From: Neisseria perflava
GTDB taxonomy: Bacteria > Pseudomonadota > Gammaproteobacteria > Burkholderiales > Neisseriaceae
Length of the DNA: 64,000 bases
Assembly (NCBI RefSeq): GCF_019334725.1
Contig: NZ_CP079818.1
Location: 372,001 to 436,000, forward strand
Direction: 5' to 3'
This document shows positions 8,485 to 15,582 of the stretch, piece after piece. How positions within the stretch are numbered: position 1 is the first letter of the stretch; each line of letters begins with the position of its first letter. The position numbers were made by a program, and so were the translations under genes. Below the pieces are notes generated by a model, which was not told the DNA's origin, ran no database searches, and saw only the letters and a list, made by a program, of their open reading frames with translations.

Positions 8485-8823
8485 ATGAAAAAAACCTTAC
8501 TTGCCCTGATGATGCTATCTGCCGCCGCCGCGTATGCCGGTGAGGCGGAAGACCGTTTGCTGTCCGTCCAATCGGTTTACCGTGCCGCTTTGCATGAGCA
8601 AAACAGCAACGACAGCAAAATCATTTCCCTGCAAAGCGATTTGGAAAGCGCGCAGCGCCGTTTACAGGCCGCACAATCCGATATTGACCGTTTGAAAGGC
8701 GAAATTCAGACGGCCTTGGCTCAGAAAGAGCAGCAAAATGCCAAGCTGCAACAAGCCGGCCAGATGTTGGACGCGGCTTGGAATGCCGTTTACGGCGTAG
8801 GCGGCAGCAAGGCGAATCAATAA
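8485..8823 (+). CDS. Small exported coiled-coil protein, function unknown
   Basis: A 112-residue protein with a clear signal peptide at 1-19 (MKKTLLALMMLSAAAAYAG) and a mature part that is mostly one long helix. From about residue 45 to 95 there are heptad-like repeats rich in Gln, Leu, Ala and Lys (SLQSDLESAQRRLQAAQSD, then KEQQNAKLQQAG), consistent with a periplasmic coiled coil. AAAGGA at 8473-8478 fixes the ATG at 8485; an upstream extension in frame lacks a ribosome site. A DUS is built into the coding sequence as EIQTALA. No enzymatic motif is visible and no function can be assigned. Confidence 0.8.
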   Translation: MKKTLLALMMLSAAAAYAGEAEDRLLSVQSVYRAALHEQNSNDSKIISLQSDLESAQRRLQAAQSDIDRLKGEIQTALAQKEQQNAKLQQAGQMLDAAWNAVYGVGGSKANQ

Positions 8824-8882
8824 TTTAGACATTGTATTATTTGCGTTTTACGCTTCTTTTATCATATTTATAAGGAAACCTC

Positions 8883-9218
8883 ATGTCCCTACCCCCCTGC
8901 CCGAAATGCCACTCGGAATACACTTACGAAGACGGCACTCAATACGTTTGCCCTGAGTGCGCCCATGAGTGGAACGAGGCCGATGCTGCGGCTGCAAGCG
9001 ATGATGCCTTGGAAGTCAAAGATGCCAACGGCGCAGTCTTGCAAGATGGCGATACGGTTGTCTTGATTAAAGATTTGAAAGTCAAAGGCAGCTCTATGGT
9101 TATCAAGCAAGGCACCAAAGTCAAAGGCATCCGCTTACAAGAGGGCGACCACAATATCGGTTGCAAAATCGATGGCAGCGCGATGAACTTGAAATCTGAG
9201 TTCGTCAAAAAAGCCTAA
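8883..9218 (+). CDS. yjdM: YjdM/PhnA-family zinc-ribbon protein
   Basis: A 111-residue protein of the YjdM (formerly PhnA) family. Seen: an N-terminal zinc ribbon with Cys6, Cys9, Cys23 and Cys26 (PPCPKCHSEY, then YVCPECAHEW), an acidic linker, and the C-terminal PhnA domain with VKDANGAVLQDGDTV and KVKGIRLQEGDHNIGCKIDG. Despite the old name it is not part of a phosphonate operon here and its function is unsettled. AAGGAAA eight bases before the ATG supports the start. Confidence 0.93.
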   Translation: MSLPPCPKCHSEYTYEDGTQYVCPECAHEWNEADAAAASDDALEVKDANGAVLQDGDTVVLIKDLKVKGSSMVIKQGTKVKGIRLQEGDHNIGCKIDGSAMNLKSEFVKKA

Positions 9219-9232
9219 AGATTTTATTTTTG

Positions 9233-9275
9233 AAAGGCCGTCTGAAATCCGAAGATTAGGATTTCAGACGGCCTT
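9233..9275 (+). terminator. DUS terminator after yjdM
   Basis: An 18-base stem (AAAGGCCGTCTGAAATCC and its complement) with an 8-base loop, 14 bases past the stop codon. Confidence 0.85.
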
Positions 9276-9435
9276 TGTATATTTCATTCAAAATAAAATA
9301 AATCTTTATTTAAACTTAAATAAATTGAATAGATTTGAATTTCAGGCCGTCTGAAAAAGCGGTGGCAAAATGTTCCGCACATACGCGGGTGCAAAACCGT
9401 TAAAATAACGCTTTCCCCTATTCTACGGAACCATT

Positions 9436-11745
9436 ATGCCTCAGCCGACCGCCAAACAGATTTTGCACGAAGTATTCGGTTATCCCGAATTTCGTGGCAA
9501 GCAGGAGGCTATCGTCAATGCTTTGGCCGGTGGCGAGAGTTTGATGGTGCTGATGCCGACGGGCGGGGGCAAGTCTTTGTGTTACCAGATTCCGGCGCTG
9601 ATGTGCGAAGGCGTGGCGGTTGTCGTATCGCCGCTGATTGCGCTGATGAACGACCAAGTAGCCAGCCTGCATGTGGCCGGGATTGAAGCGGCGGCAGTCA
9701 ACAGCAGCACATCGGCAGATGAGGCGCGCGATATTGCCGACAAGCTTGCCCAAGGCCGTCTGAAACTGCTTTATGTCGCACCGGAACGCTTGGTTACCGA
9801 CCGCTTTTTGCGTTTTCTCGACCAACAAACCGTCAGCCTGTTTGCTATTGATGAGGCGCATTGCGTCAGCCAATGGGGACACGATTTCCGCCCCGAATAT
9901 CAACAGCTCGGCATGCTTGCCGAACGCTATCCGAACGTCCCGCGCATCGCCCTGACCGCTACCGCCGATGCGGCCACGCGCGCCGACATCAAGCATTATC
10001 TGCACTTGGACAATGCGCCCGAATTTATCTCCAGCTTTGACCGTCCGAATATTTATTATCAGGTTATCGAAAAAAATAATGGCAAAAAACAATTGTTGGA
10101 TTTCATCCGCAAGCAGATGCATGGGCAAAGCGGCATTGTGTATTGTTTGAGCCGCAAAAAAGTCGAGGATGTGGCGCAGTTTTTGTGTGAAAACGGCTTG
10201 GAGGCGATTCCGTATCATGCCGGTTTGAGCATGGACGTGCGCGAGGAAAACCAACGCCGCTTTACGCATGAAGACAATATTATCGTGGTGGCGACCGTGG
10301 CGTTCGGCATGGGCATAGACAAACCCGACGTGCGCTTTGTCGCCCATCTCGATATGCCCCAGAGTGTCGAACATTTCTATCAGGAATCGGGACGCGCCGG
10401 CCGGGACGGGCTGCCTGCCGTGAGCTGGCTGTGTTACGGCTTGAACGATTGGGTGTTGCTGCGAGAACGGATTGCCGAAGGCAACAGCGACGAAGTGCAA
10501 AAGCAAATCGAAATGCAAAAACTCGATGCCATGCTTTCCGTCTGCGAAACCGCCGCCTGCCGCCGCGTACTGCTGCTCAAACATTTCGGCGAAGAATCCG
10601 AACCCTGCGGCCATTGCGACAACTGCCTGCATCCGCCCGTGCGGTTTGACGGTACGGTGTTGGTGCAAAAATTACTCAGCTGCGTGTACCGCGCCGGACA
10701 ACGTTTTGCCGCTGGTTACATCACCAACCTTTTGCGCGGCAAAAGCGACGATTGGATACAGCGCAACGGCCATGACAAGTTATCCACATTCGGCATTGGC
10801 AGCGAACAGACTGACAAAGAATGGCGCAGCGTTATCCGCCAGTGCATCAGCTTGGGCTATCTCACCGTCAATGTCGAGCAACATCAAGCCCTGCAGCTGA
10901 CCGAAGCGGCAAAAAAAGTCCTCAAGGGCGAAACCGAAGTTATGTTGCGTCCACTGCGCCGCGAAAAAACGGCTACCCAAAAACCGAAAGACGATTGGTT
11001 GCGTACCGAGCGCGAAGAGCGTTTGTGGCAGGCATTGCGTCAATGGCGGCAACAACGCGCCCGGGCAGAGGAAGTGCCGGCCTATGTGGTTTGCGGCGAC
11101 AAAACCCTGCGCGATATTGTCGAAAAAATGCCCCGAAGGTTGGAAGATTTACATCAAATCTACGGCTTGGGTGAGGCGAAAATCAATAAATTCGGTTTGG
11201 AGATACTCGACGTTTGCGAAACGGCTGAAGCCGGTACGGTTTCCACAGACAGCGCACAAGTTATCCACAGCTTGAGCGAGCGCGAACAGGCCTTAAAACG
11301 GGCTTTGGAAACTTGGCGCGAGCAGCAGGCAAGTGCCGATCAAGTAACGCTGGGTACGGTATTCTCCAACGAAAGCATGGATGATTTGTTGACCAATACG
11401 CCTGCCGAACCCATCGACCTTTTAGGTGTGTATAAGCTCGGCGAAAAACGTATAGAGCAATACGGCGAGGGCATTTTAAACATCTGCCGCCCGTTTTCAG
11501 ACGGCCTGAGTGAAGAGGACAAACGCAAACGCCGATTGATGCGCTGCCTGCTTCAGTGGAACATCGATACTGCCCGCCATGAAGGCCTCGAAGCCTATCA
11601 GATATGCAGCAAAGTTACCCTGCGCGCGATTGCCGCCCGACGGCCGCAAGATTTGGCGGAGTTGGCGGAAATCCACGGCATGAATGAGGAGAAAATCGAC
11701 AAATACGGCGCAGAAATTGTCGAATTGTGTAAACAAGCGGATTGA
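9436..11745 (+). CDS. recQ: ATP-dependent DNA helicase RecQ with three HRDC domains
   Basis: RecQ unwinds DNA 3'-5' in recombination and repair; in pathogenic Neisseria it is also needed for pilin antigenic variation. The 769-residue product is longer than the E. coli enzyme (about 610). Seen: Walker A TGGGKS at 42-47, DEAH box in IDEAHCVSQWGHDFRPEY, motif VI QESGRAGRDG, the zinc-binding cysteines in CGHCDNC, a winged-helix region, and then three HRDC repeats at about 525-600, 610-685 and 690-769, each ending with a G-(L/M)-x-E-x-(K/R)-I-x-x-(F/Y)-G pattern. The triple HRDC is the known neisserial form. A DUS is encoded between repeats 2 and 3 as FSDGLSE. Confidence 0.96.
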   Translation: MPQPTAKQILHEVFGYPEFRGKQEAIVNALAGGESLMVLMPTGGGKSLCYQIPALMCEGVAVVVSPLIALMNDQVASLHVAGIEAAAVNSSTSADEARDIADKLAQGRLKLLYVAPERLVTDRFLRFLDQQTVSLFAIDEAHCVSQWGHDFRPEYQQLGMLAERYPNVPRIALTATADAATRADIKHYLHLDNAPEFISSFDRPNIYYQVIEKNNGKKQLLDFIRKQMHGQSGIVYCLSRKKVEDVAQFLCENGLEAIPYHAGLSMDVREENQRRFTHEDNIIVVATVAFGMGIDKPDVRFVAHLDMPQSVEHFYQESGRAGRDGLPAVSWLCYGLNDWVLLRERIAEGNSDEVQKQIEMQKLDAMLSVCETAACRRVLLLKHFGEESEPCGHCDNCLHPPVRFDGTVLVQKLLSCVYRAGQRFAAGYITNLLRGKSDDWIQRNGHDKLSTFGIGSEQTDKEWRSVIRQCISLGYLTVNVEQHQALQLTEAAKKVLKGETEVMLRPLRREKTATQKPKDDWLRTEREERLWQALRQWRQQRARAEEVPAYVVCGDKTLRDIVEKMPRRLEDLHQIYGLGEAKINKFGLEILDVCETAEAGTVSTDSAQVIHSLSEREQALKRALETWREQQASADQVTLGTVFSNESMDDLLTNTPAEPIDLLGVYKLGEKRIEQYGEGILNICRPFSDGLSEEDKRKRRLMRCLLQWNIDTARHEGLEAYQICSKVTLRAIAARRPQDLAELAEIHGMNEEKIDKYGAEIVELCKQAD

Positions 11746-11763
11746 TTGACCGCGTTCATCATT

Positions 11764-11810
11764 AAAGGCCGTCTGAAACCCAATCAAGCATGGTGTTTCA
11801 GACGGCCTTT
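11764..11810 (+). terminator. DUS terminator after recQ
   Basis: AAAGGCCGTCTGAAAC and its complement around a loop, followed by TTTTGAATTTTT. It insulates recQ from the sigma-factor operon downstream. Confidence 0.8.
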
Positions 11811-11884
11811 TGAATTTTTAATCTTTATAAAACAATGAATAAGAAAATAACTTTATTTATTTCGTCAGTTTTTTAAAGCTGCCG

Positions 11885-11941
11885 CGTCTAAACAGGCATG
11901 AAATATGGGATGGTGCCGATTGATTTTTCGTCCCATCCCAT
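11885..11941 (+). promoter_or_regulatory. Candidate control region of the DoxX-to-anti-sigma operon
   Basis: CGTCTAA at 11885-11891 resembles the -10 element of ECF-sigma promoters, but no confident GGAAC-type -35 is visible, so this is tentative. Just downstream, ATGGGATGG (11905-11913) and CCATCCCAT (11933-11941) form an inverted repeat with a 19-base gap, which could be an operator or a leader stem. The start codon follows 26 bases later. Confidence 0.3.
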
Positions 11942-11967
11942 TCAACACACATTGATTAGGAAAATAA

Positions 11968-12417
11968 ATGAACACCTCATCCAACCCCTCTTGGCAGGCT
12001 GCTTTCGGTTTGTTGACGCTCAGGCTTTTTGCCGCGTATGAATTTCTTGAGTCCGGTTTGGAAAAATGGAACGGGGAAAACTGGTTTGCAGAAATAAACA
12101 GTCAATTTCCCTTTCCGTTCAATTTGTTGTCGGATACGGTCAACTGGAATTTGGCCATGTGGGCGGAACTGGTTTTGCCTGCGCTGCTCATCGTCGGCTT
12201 GGCAACGCGGCTGTCCGCGCTGGGATTGATGGTCGTAACGGCTGTCGCATGGTCTGCGGTACATGCCGGCTTGGGTTACAATGTGTGCGACAACGGTTAT
12301 AAAATAGCACTGATTTATTTGGTGGTTTTATTTCCTGTCCTATTGCAGGGCGCAGGCCGTCTGTCTTTGGATGCCCTGCTGAAGAAACGCTGTTGCCGTA
12401 TCAAGCATTTTCTTTAA
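11968..12417 (+). CDS. DoxX-family membrane protein (HvfD/BufD-like)
   Basis: A 149-residue protein with four hydrophobic segments (about 13-30, 60-80, 85-105, 112-132) and the DoxX-family features LLTLRLFAAYEFLESGLEKWNG near the N-terminus and ELVLPALLIVGLATRLSALGL in the middle. DoxX proteins are membrane partners in redox systems; members encoded beside DUF692 and DUF2063 genes belong to the Hvf/bufferin-type clusters, where their exact role is not established. AGGAAA precedes the ATG. It is the first gene of the run that ends with the ECF sigma factor and anti-sigma. In N. meningitidis a matching set of genes (NMB2140-NMB2145) is known as the sigma-E regulated cluster. Confidence 0.85.
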   Translation: MNTSSNPSWQAAFGLLTLRLFAAYEFLESGLEKWNGENWFAEINSQFPFPFNLLSDTVNWNLAMWAELVLPALLIVGLATRLSALGLMVVTAVAWSAVHAGLGYNVCDNGYKIALIYLVVLFPVLLQGAGRLSLDALLKKRCCRIKHFL

Positions 12418-12436
12418 GGATTATCTTTAAGGATTA
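12411..12436 (+). repeat. 13-base tandem duplication over the doxX stop codon
   Basis: TCTTTAAGGATTA occurs twice with no gap. The first copy contains the doxX stop codon; the second is non-coding. Confidence 0.85.
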
Positions 12437-12513
12437 ATGGTCGCGGGCCGACTTTAAATGCCCGATATTATCCCTTGATTTATTTAAACTCGTATTTTAA
12501 AAAGGAAGTTAAA

Positions 12514-12831
12514 ATGAAAAAAAATGTAGCTGCTGCTTTGGCCGGTGCACTGTCCCTGTCTCTGGCTGCCGGCGTTGTTGCCGCTGATAAACCGTTCAGC
12601 AGCAAAGCAGGTGTTCAAAAATCTGCTCAAGGCTCTTGCGGTGCGGTTAAAGCCGGTGAAGGTTCATGCGGTGCAAGCGCTGTTTCTAAAGCAAGCGAAG
12701 GCAAATGTGGCGAAGGCAAATGCGGTTCAACCGTGGAAAAAGCCCACGCTAAAAAAGGCAAAGCATCTAAAGCTAAAGCTGCCAAAGTAGTAGAAGGTAA
12801 ATGCGGCGAAGGTAAATGCGGTTCTAAATAA
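12514..12831 (+). CDS. HvfA/bufferin-type Cys-rich RiPP precursor
   Basis: A 105-residue exported peptide, probably the substrate of the DUF692 enzyme encoded next. Seen: signal peptide at about 1-24 (VVAA-D), then six cysteines, all in Gly-x-Cys-Gly motifs: QGSCG (42), EGSCG (52), and four EGKCG (65, 70, 97, 102) arranged as two tandem EGKCGEGKCGS blocks separated by a Lys/Ala-rich linker. EGKCG is the modification motif of HvfA-type peptides, whose cysteines are turned into oxazolone-thioamide groups that bind copper; that chemistry is known for the family and inferred here. AAGGAAG at 12502-12508 fixes the ATG at 12514. A 15-base-pair hairpin follows, which may raise its expression above that of the enzymes. 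Confidence 0.85.
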   Translation: MKKNVAAALAGALSLSLAAGVVAADKPFSSKAGVQKSAQGSCGAVKAGEGSCGASAVSKASEGKCGEGKCGSTVEKAHAKKGKASKAKAAKVVEGKCGEGKCGSK

Positions 12832-12849
12832 TCCTGCAACATACCTTTA

Positions 12850-12886
12850 ACAAAGTCGCATTTTATAAACAAAAATGCGACTTTGT
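12850..12886 (+). promoter_or_regulatory. 15-bp perfect hairpin between precursor and enzyme genes
   Basis: ACAAAGTCGCATTTT and its exact complement flank a 7-base loop. There is no U run after the stem, so it may be a weak attenuator or an mRNA-stabilising stem, as often seen after RiPP precursor genes. Confidence 0.65.
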
Positions 12887-12917
12887 CGTTCATACGGCAT
12901 CATAACAGGACATCACC

Positions 12918-13760
12918 ATGATTCAACACGCAGGCTTGGGCTACCGCCGCGACTTGGCGGAAGACTTCCTCTCGCTTTCAGACGACAGCCCGATACGCTT
13001 TATCGAAGCCGCCCCCGAAAACTGGCTGAAAATGGGCGGCAGGGCGCGCAAACAGTTTGACCGCGTGGCGGAACGGCTGCCGCTGGCGTTGCACGGATTA
13101 TCCATGTCGTTGGGCGGACAAGCACCGCTGGATACTGCCTTGATAGACGGAATCAAAGAAATGATGCGCCGTTATGACTGCACGTTTTTCTCCGACCATT
13201 TGAGCTATTGCCACGACGGCGGTCATCTTTACGATTTGTTGCCGCTGCCTTTCACTGATGAGATGGTGAAACATACCGCGCGCCGTATCCGCGAAGTGCA
13301 AGACCGTTTGGGCTGCCGCATCGCCGTGGAAAACACCTCCTACTACCTGCATTCTCCGCTTGCCGAGATGAACGAAGTCGAGTTCCTCAACGCGGTTGCC
13401 CGTGAAGCCGACTGCGGCATTCATTTGGATGTGAACAATATTTACGTCAACGCCGTCAATCACGGCCTGTTGTCGCCCGAAGCCTTTTTAGAAAATGTGG
13501 ACGCAGAGCGCGTGTGCTATATCCACATTGCCGGACATGACGTCGAAACGCCGGAATTGTTGATTGATACGCATGGCGCGGCGGTTTTGCCGACCGTTTG
13601 GGATTTACTCGAACTGGCCTATGCCAAACTGCCGACGATTCCGCCCACCCTGTTGGAACGCGATTTCAATTTCCCGCCTTTTGCCGAACTCGAAGCCGAA
13701 GTCGCTAAAATCGCCGACTATCAAATGCGTGCCGGAAAGGAATACCGCCGTGCAGCCTGA
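12918..13760 (+). CDS. DUF692 (MNIO) family iron-dependent modifying enzyme, HvfB/BufB-like
   Basis: A 280-residue TIM-barrel enzyme of the multinuclear non-haem iron oxidase family, which includes MbnB of methanobactin synthesis. It would oxidise cysteines in the adjacent precursor. Seen: opening HAGLGYRRDLAEDFL, the glutamate in EAAPENW (Glu34), LHGLSMSLGG, SDHLSYC, the metal-site ENTSYYL, HLDVNNIYVN, IHIAGHD and DTHG, i.e. the family's spaced His, Asp, Asn and Glu ligands are all present. Length is typical. It starts 86 bases after the precursor, past the hairpin, and overlaps the DUF2063 gene by 11 bases, so the two are translationally coupled. Confidence 0.9.
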   Translation: MIQHAGLGYRRDLAEDFLSLSDDSPIRFIEAAPENWLKMGGRARKQFDRVAERLPLALHGLSMSLGGQAPLDTALIDGIKEMMRRYDCTFFSDHLSYCHDGGHLYDLLPLPFTDEMVKHTARRIREVQDRLGCRIAVENTSYYLHSPLAEMNEVEFLNAVAREADCGIHLDVNNIYVNAVNHGLLSPEAFLENVDAERVCYIHIAGHDVETPELLIDTHGAAVLPTVWDLLELAYAKLPTIPPTLLERDFNFPPFAELEAEVAKIADYQMRAGKEYRRAA

Positions 13761-14436
13761 AACCTCCGCCCAATATCAACACCGCTTTGCCCAAGCCATA
13801 CGCGAAGGCAAAGCCGAAGACGGATTGCCGCAAGAGCGTCTGAACGTCTATATCCGCCTGATACGCAACAATATTCACAGCTTTATCGACCGCTGTTATA
13901 CCGAAACGCTGCAATACTTTGACAGCGAAGAATGGGGCCGTCTGAAAGAAGGTTTCGTCCGTGACGCGCGCGCCCAAACGCCCTATTTTCAAGAAATCCC
14001 CGGCGAGTTCCTCCAATATTGCCAAAGTCTGCCGCTTTCAGACGACCTCTTGGCATTGATGGACTTTGAACACACCCAGCTGCTCGCCGAAACCGCGCAA
14101 ACCGACAGCCAAGCAGTCCATACCGATTCAGACGATTTGGCTTACACCCTTTCTCCCGCCGCCTTTGTGCGCCGTTATCAGTATGACGTGACGGACGAAT
14201 TGCATGAGGCGGAAACCGCCGTTTTGGTGTGGCGCGATAAGGAAGACGACGTGATGTACCAAACCCTCGACGGTTTCGACGCCTTATTGCTGGAAACGCT
14301 GGCAGAGACGCCCACTTCCCTAAACGGCCTGCAAACCATGCTGGCAGAGTTCATGCCGTCTGAAAACGCTTGGCAGGACGCATTAAGGCAGAAATGGACG
14401 GATTGGTGGGAACAGGGCATTTTGGTTGCGGCATAA
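13750..14436 (+). CDS. DUF2063 partner protein, HvfC/BufC-like
   Basis: A 228-residue protein with the N-terminal putative DNA-binding-like DUF2063 domain that accompanies DUF692 enzymes and is thought to present the precursor peptide to the enzyme. Seen: QYQHRFAQAIREGKAED, NVYIRLIRNNIHSFIDRCYTETLQYF and EEWGRLKEGFVRDARAQTPYFQEIPGEFLQY, the conserved first half. I chose GTG at 13750: GGAAAGGAA lies seven bases upstream, and the frame matches the family start; the open frame continues upstream only as overlap with the enzyme gene. An exact AT-dialect DUS is encoded inside as MPSE (about 14353-14364). Confidence 0.88.
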   Translation: MQPETSAQYQHRFAQAIREGKAEDGLPQERLNVYIRLIRNNIHSFIDRCYTETLQYFDSEEWGRLKEGFVRDARAQTPYFQEIPGEFLQYCQSLPLSDDLLALMDFEHTQLLAETAQTDSQAVHTDSDDLAYTLSPAAFVRRYQYDVTDELHEAETAVLVWRDKEDDVMYQTLDGFDALLLETLAETPTSLNGLQTMLAEFMPSENAWQDALRQKWTDWWEQGILVAA

Positions 14437-14578
14437 ATCAAGGCCGTCTGAAACGGGCGCAGTCGGTTTCGGTAAAACAAAAATACTACTGAAATCGTTT
14501 ATAGATTCAATCGCATGCTCTTGCCGTATCAGCGTAAAATCAAAAGTATATTGATCATTCATTTCATACTGATACATT

Positions 14579-15157
14579 ATGGCCCTACCCGAACTGACCG
14601 ATGCCGAGCTTGCCGAATCCCGTAAACTGCTGCTGCGCTTTGCCCATATCCAGCTGCCCGACCGCCCCGATTTGGCGGAAGACCTCGTACAGGAAACCAT
14701 GCTTTCCGCCTACCGCGCGGCCGAAGGTTTCAAAGGAGATGCACAAGTGAGTAGCTGGTTGTTTGCAATCTTAAAAAACAAAATTACCGACTGCCTGCGC
14801 CAAATCGGGCGGCAACGCCAAGTTTTCGTCACGCGCGACGAGGAAGCCTTGGATGAAGCTTTTGAAGGACATTTTGCCGCAGACGGGCATTGGACAGACG
14901 AAGGACAGCCTCAGGGTTGGGACTCGCCCGAAGCCAGTTTGAACAATAAAGAGTTCTACCAGGTTTTGCAGACCTGCCTCTACCATCTGCCGGAAAACAC
15001 CGCTCGCGTGTTTACCATGAAAGAGATTCTCGGATTTTCAAGCGATGAAATCCGCGAGCAATGCGGCATCAGCCATGCCAACTACCACACCATCATGCAC
15101 CGCGCGCGCGAAACCTTGCGCCAGTGCCTGCAAATCAAATGGTTCTCCCATGTCTGA
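14579..15157 (+). CDS. rpoE: ECF sigma factor (sigma-E/RpoE type)
   Basis: A 192-residue group IV sigma factor that directs RNA polymerase to stress promoters. Seen: region 2 with RPDLAEDLVQETMLSAYRAAEGFKG at about 34-58 and WLFAILKNKITDCLRQ, and region 4 with RVFTMKEILGFSSDEIREQCGIS and a helix-turn-helix at about 150-185. In N. meningitidis and N. gonorrhoeae the orthologue drives its own cluster and msrAB, and is held by a zinc-type anti-sigma; the same gene follows here after 12 bases. No purine-rich ribosome site is visible before the ATG. The 142-base gap upstream contains one DUS and could hold an internal promoter. Confidence 0.92.
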   Translation: MALPELTDAELAESRKLLLRFAHIQLPDRPDLAEDLVQETMLSAYRAAEGFKGDAQVSSWLFAILKNKITDCLRQIGRQRQVFVTRDEEALDEAFEGHFAADGHWTDEGQPQGWDSPEASLNNKEFYQVLQTCLYHLPENTARVFTMKEILGFSSDEIREQCGISHANYHTIMHRARETLRQCLQIKWFSHV

Positions 15158-15169
15158 CAGGAAAACGCC

Positions 15170-15343
15170 ATGAAAAAATGCCGCAAAATAACCGATCTGA
15201 TTTCCAAACAGCAAGACCAAGTGCATCTCAGTCTTTTTAACCGCATTGCCCTTGCCGTCCACCTGTCGCTCTGCCCCCGTTGCCGCGAATATAAGAAACA
15301 GCTCGCATTAATTAGCAACGCCATGCATAAGATGTTTCGATGA
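15170..15343 (+). CDS. Zinc-type anti-sigma factor (MseR-like), 57 residues
   Basis: A very short gene just after the sigma factor, with AGGAAAACGCC before its ATG. The product (MKKCRKITDLI...) contains His31-x3-Cys35-x2-Cys38 in VHLSLCPRCREY, the HxxxCxxC zinc signature of cytoplasmic ZAS anti-sigma factors, plus Cys4. It has no membrane helix. The meningococcal counterpart MseR inhibits sigma-E. Such proteins usually release the sigma factor when zinc-bound thiols are oxidised; this sensing is inferred, not seen. At 57 residues it is easily missed by gene finders. Confidence 0.87.
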   Translation: MKKCRKITDLISKQQDQVHLSLFNRIALAVHLSLCPRCREYKKQLALISNAMHKMFR

Positions 15344-15346
15344 TTC

Positions 15347-15395
15347 AAAAAAGGCCGTCTGAAACCTACCCCTGTCCGTTTCAGACGGCCTTTTT
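15347..15395 (+). terminator. DUS terminator closing the sigma-factor operon
   Basis: AAAAAAGGCCGTCTGAAAC and its complement, followed by TTTTT, four bases past the anti-sigma stop codon. Confidence 0.87.
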
Positions 15396-15537
15396 GTGTC
15401 CGCTTGATTTATCGCTAACCTTGAATAAGCCGTGGCTGGCCGCCCACTTTTTTAGTTGCCTTTATTTTCAAACTTACGCTGTCGGCCTTTGTCTTTTGAG
15501 GCATGGGAGAAAGATTCTAATACGGTAGAACAAGATA

Positions 15538-15574
15538 AAGGCCGTCTGAAAGATGAATTTCAGACGGCCTTTTT
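15538..15574 (-). terminator. DUS terminator after tamB
   Basis: AAAGGCCGTCTGAAA and its complement with flanking A/T runs, nine bases past the tamB stop on the minus strand. The 140 bases between here and the previous hairpin hold nothing I recognise. Confidence 0.82.
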
Positions 15575-15582
15575 CACGGCTT

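Noticed and set aside
9418..10668. Minus-strand frame of 416 codons opposite recQ
   Set aside because: Shadow of recQ: its composition follows the antisense of a GC-rich coding frame, and recQ motifs are intact.
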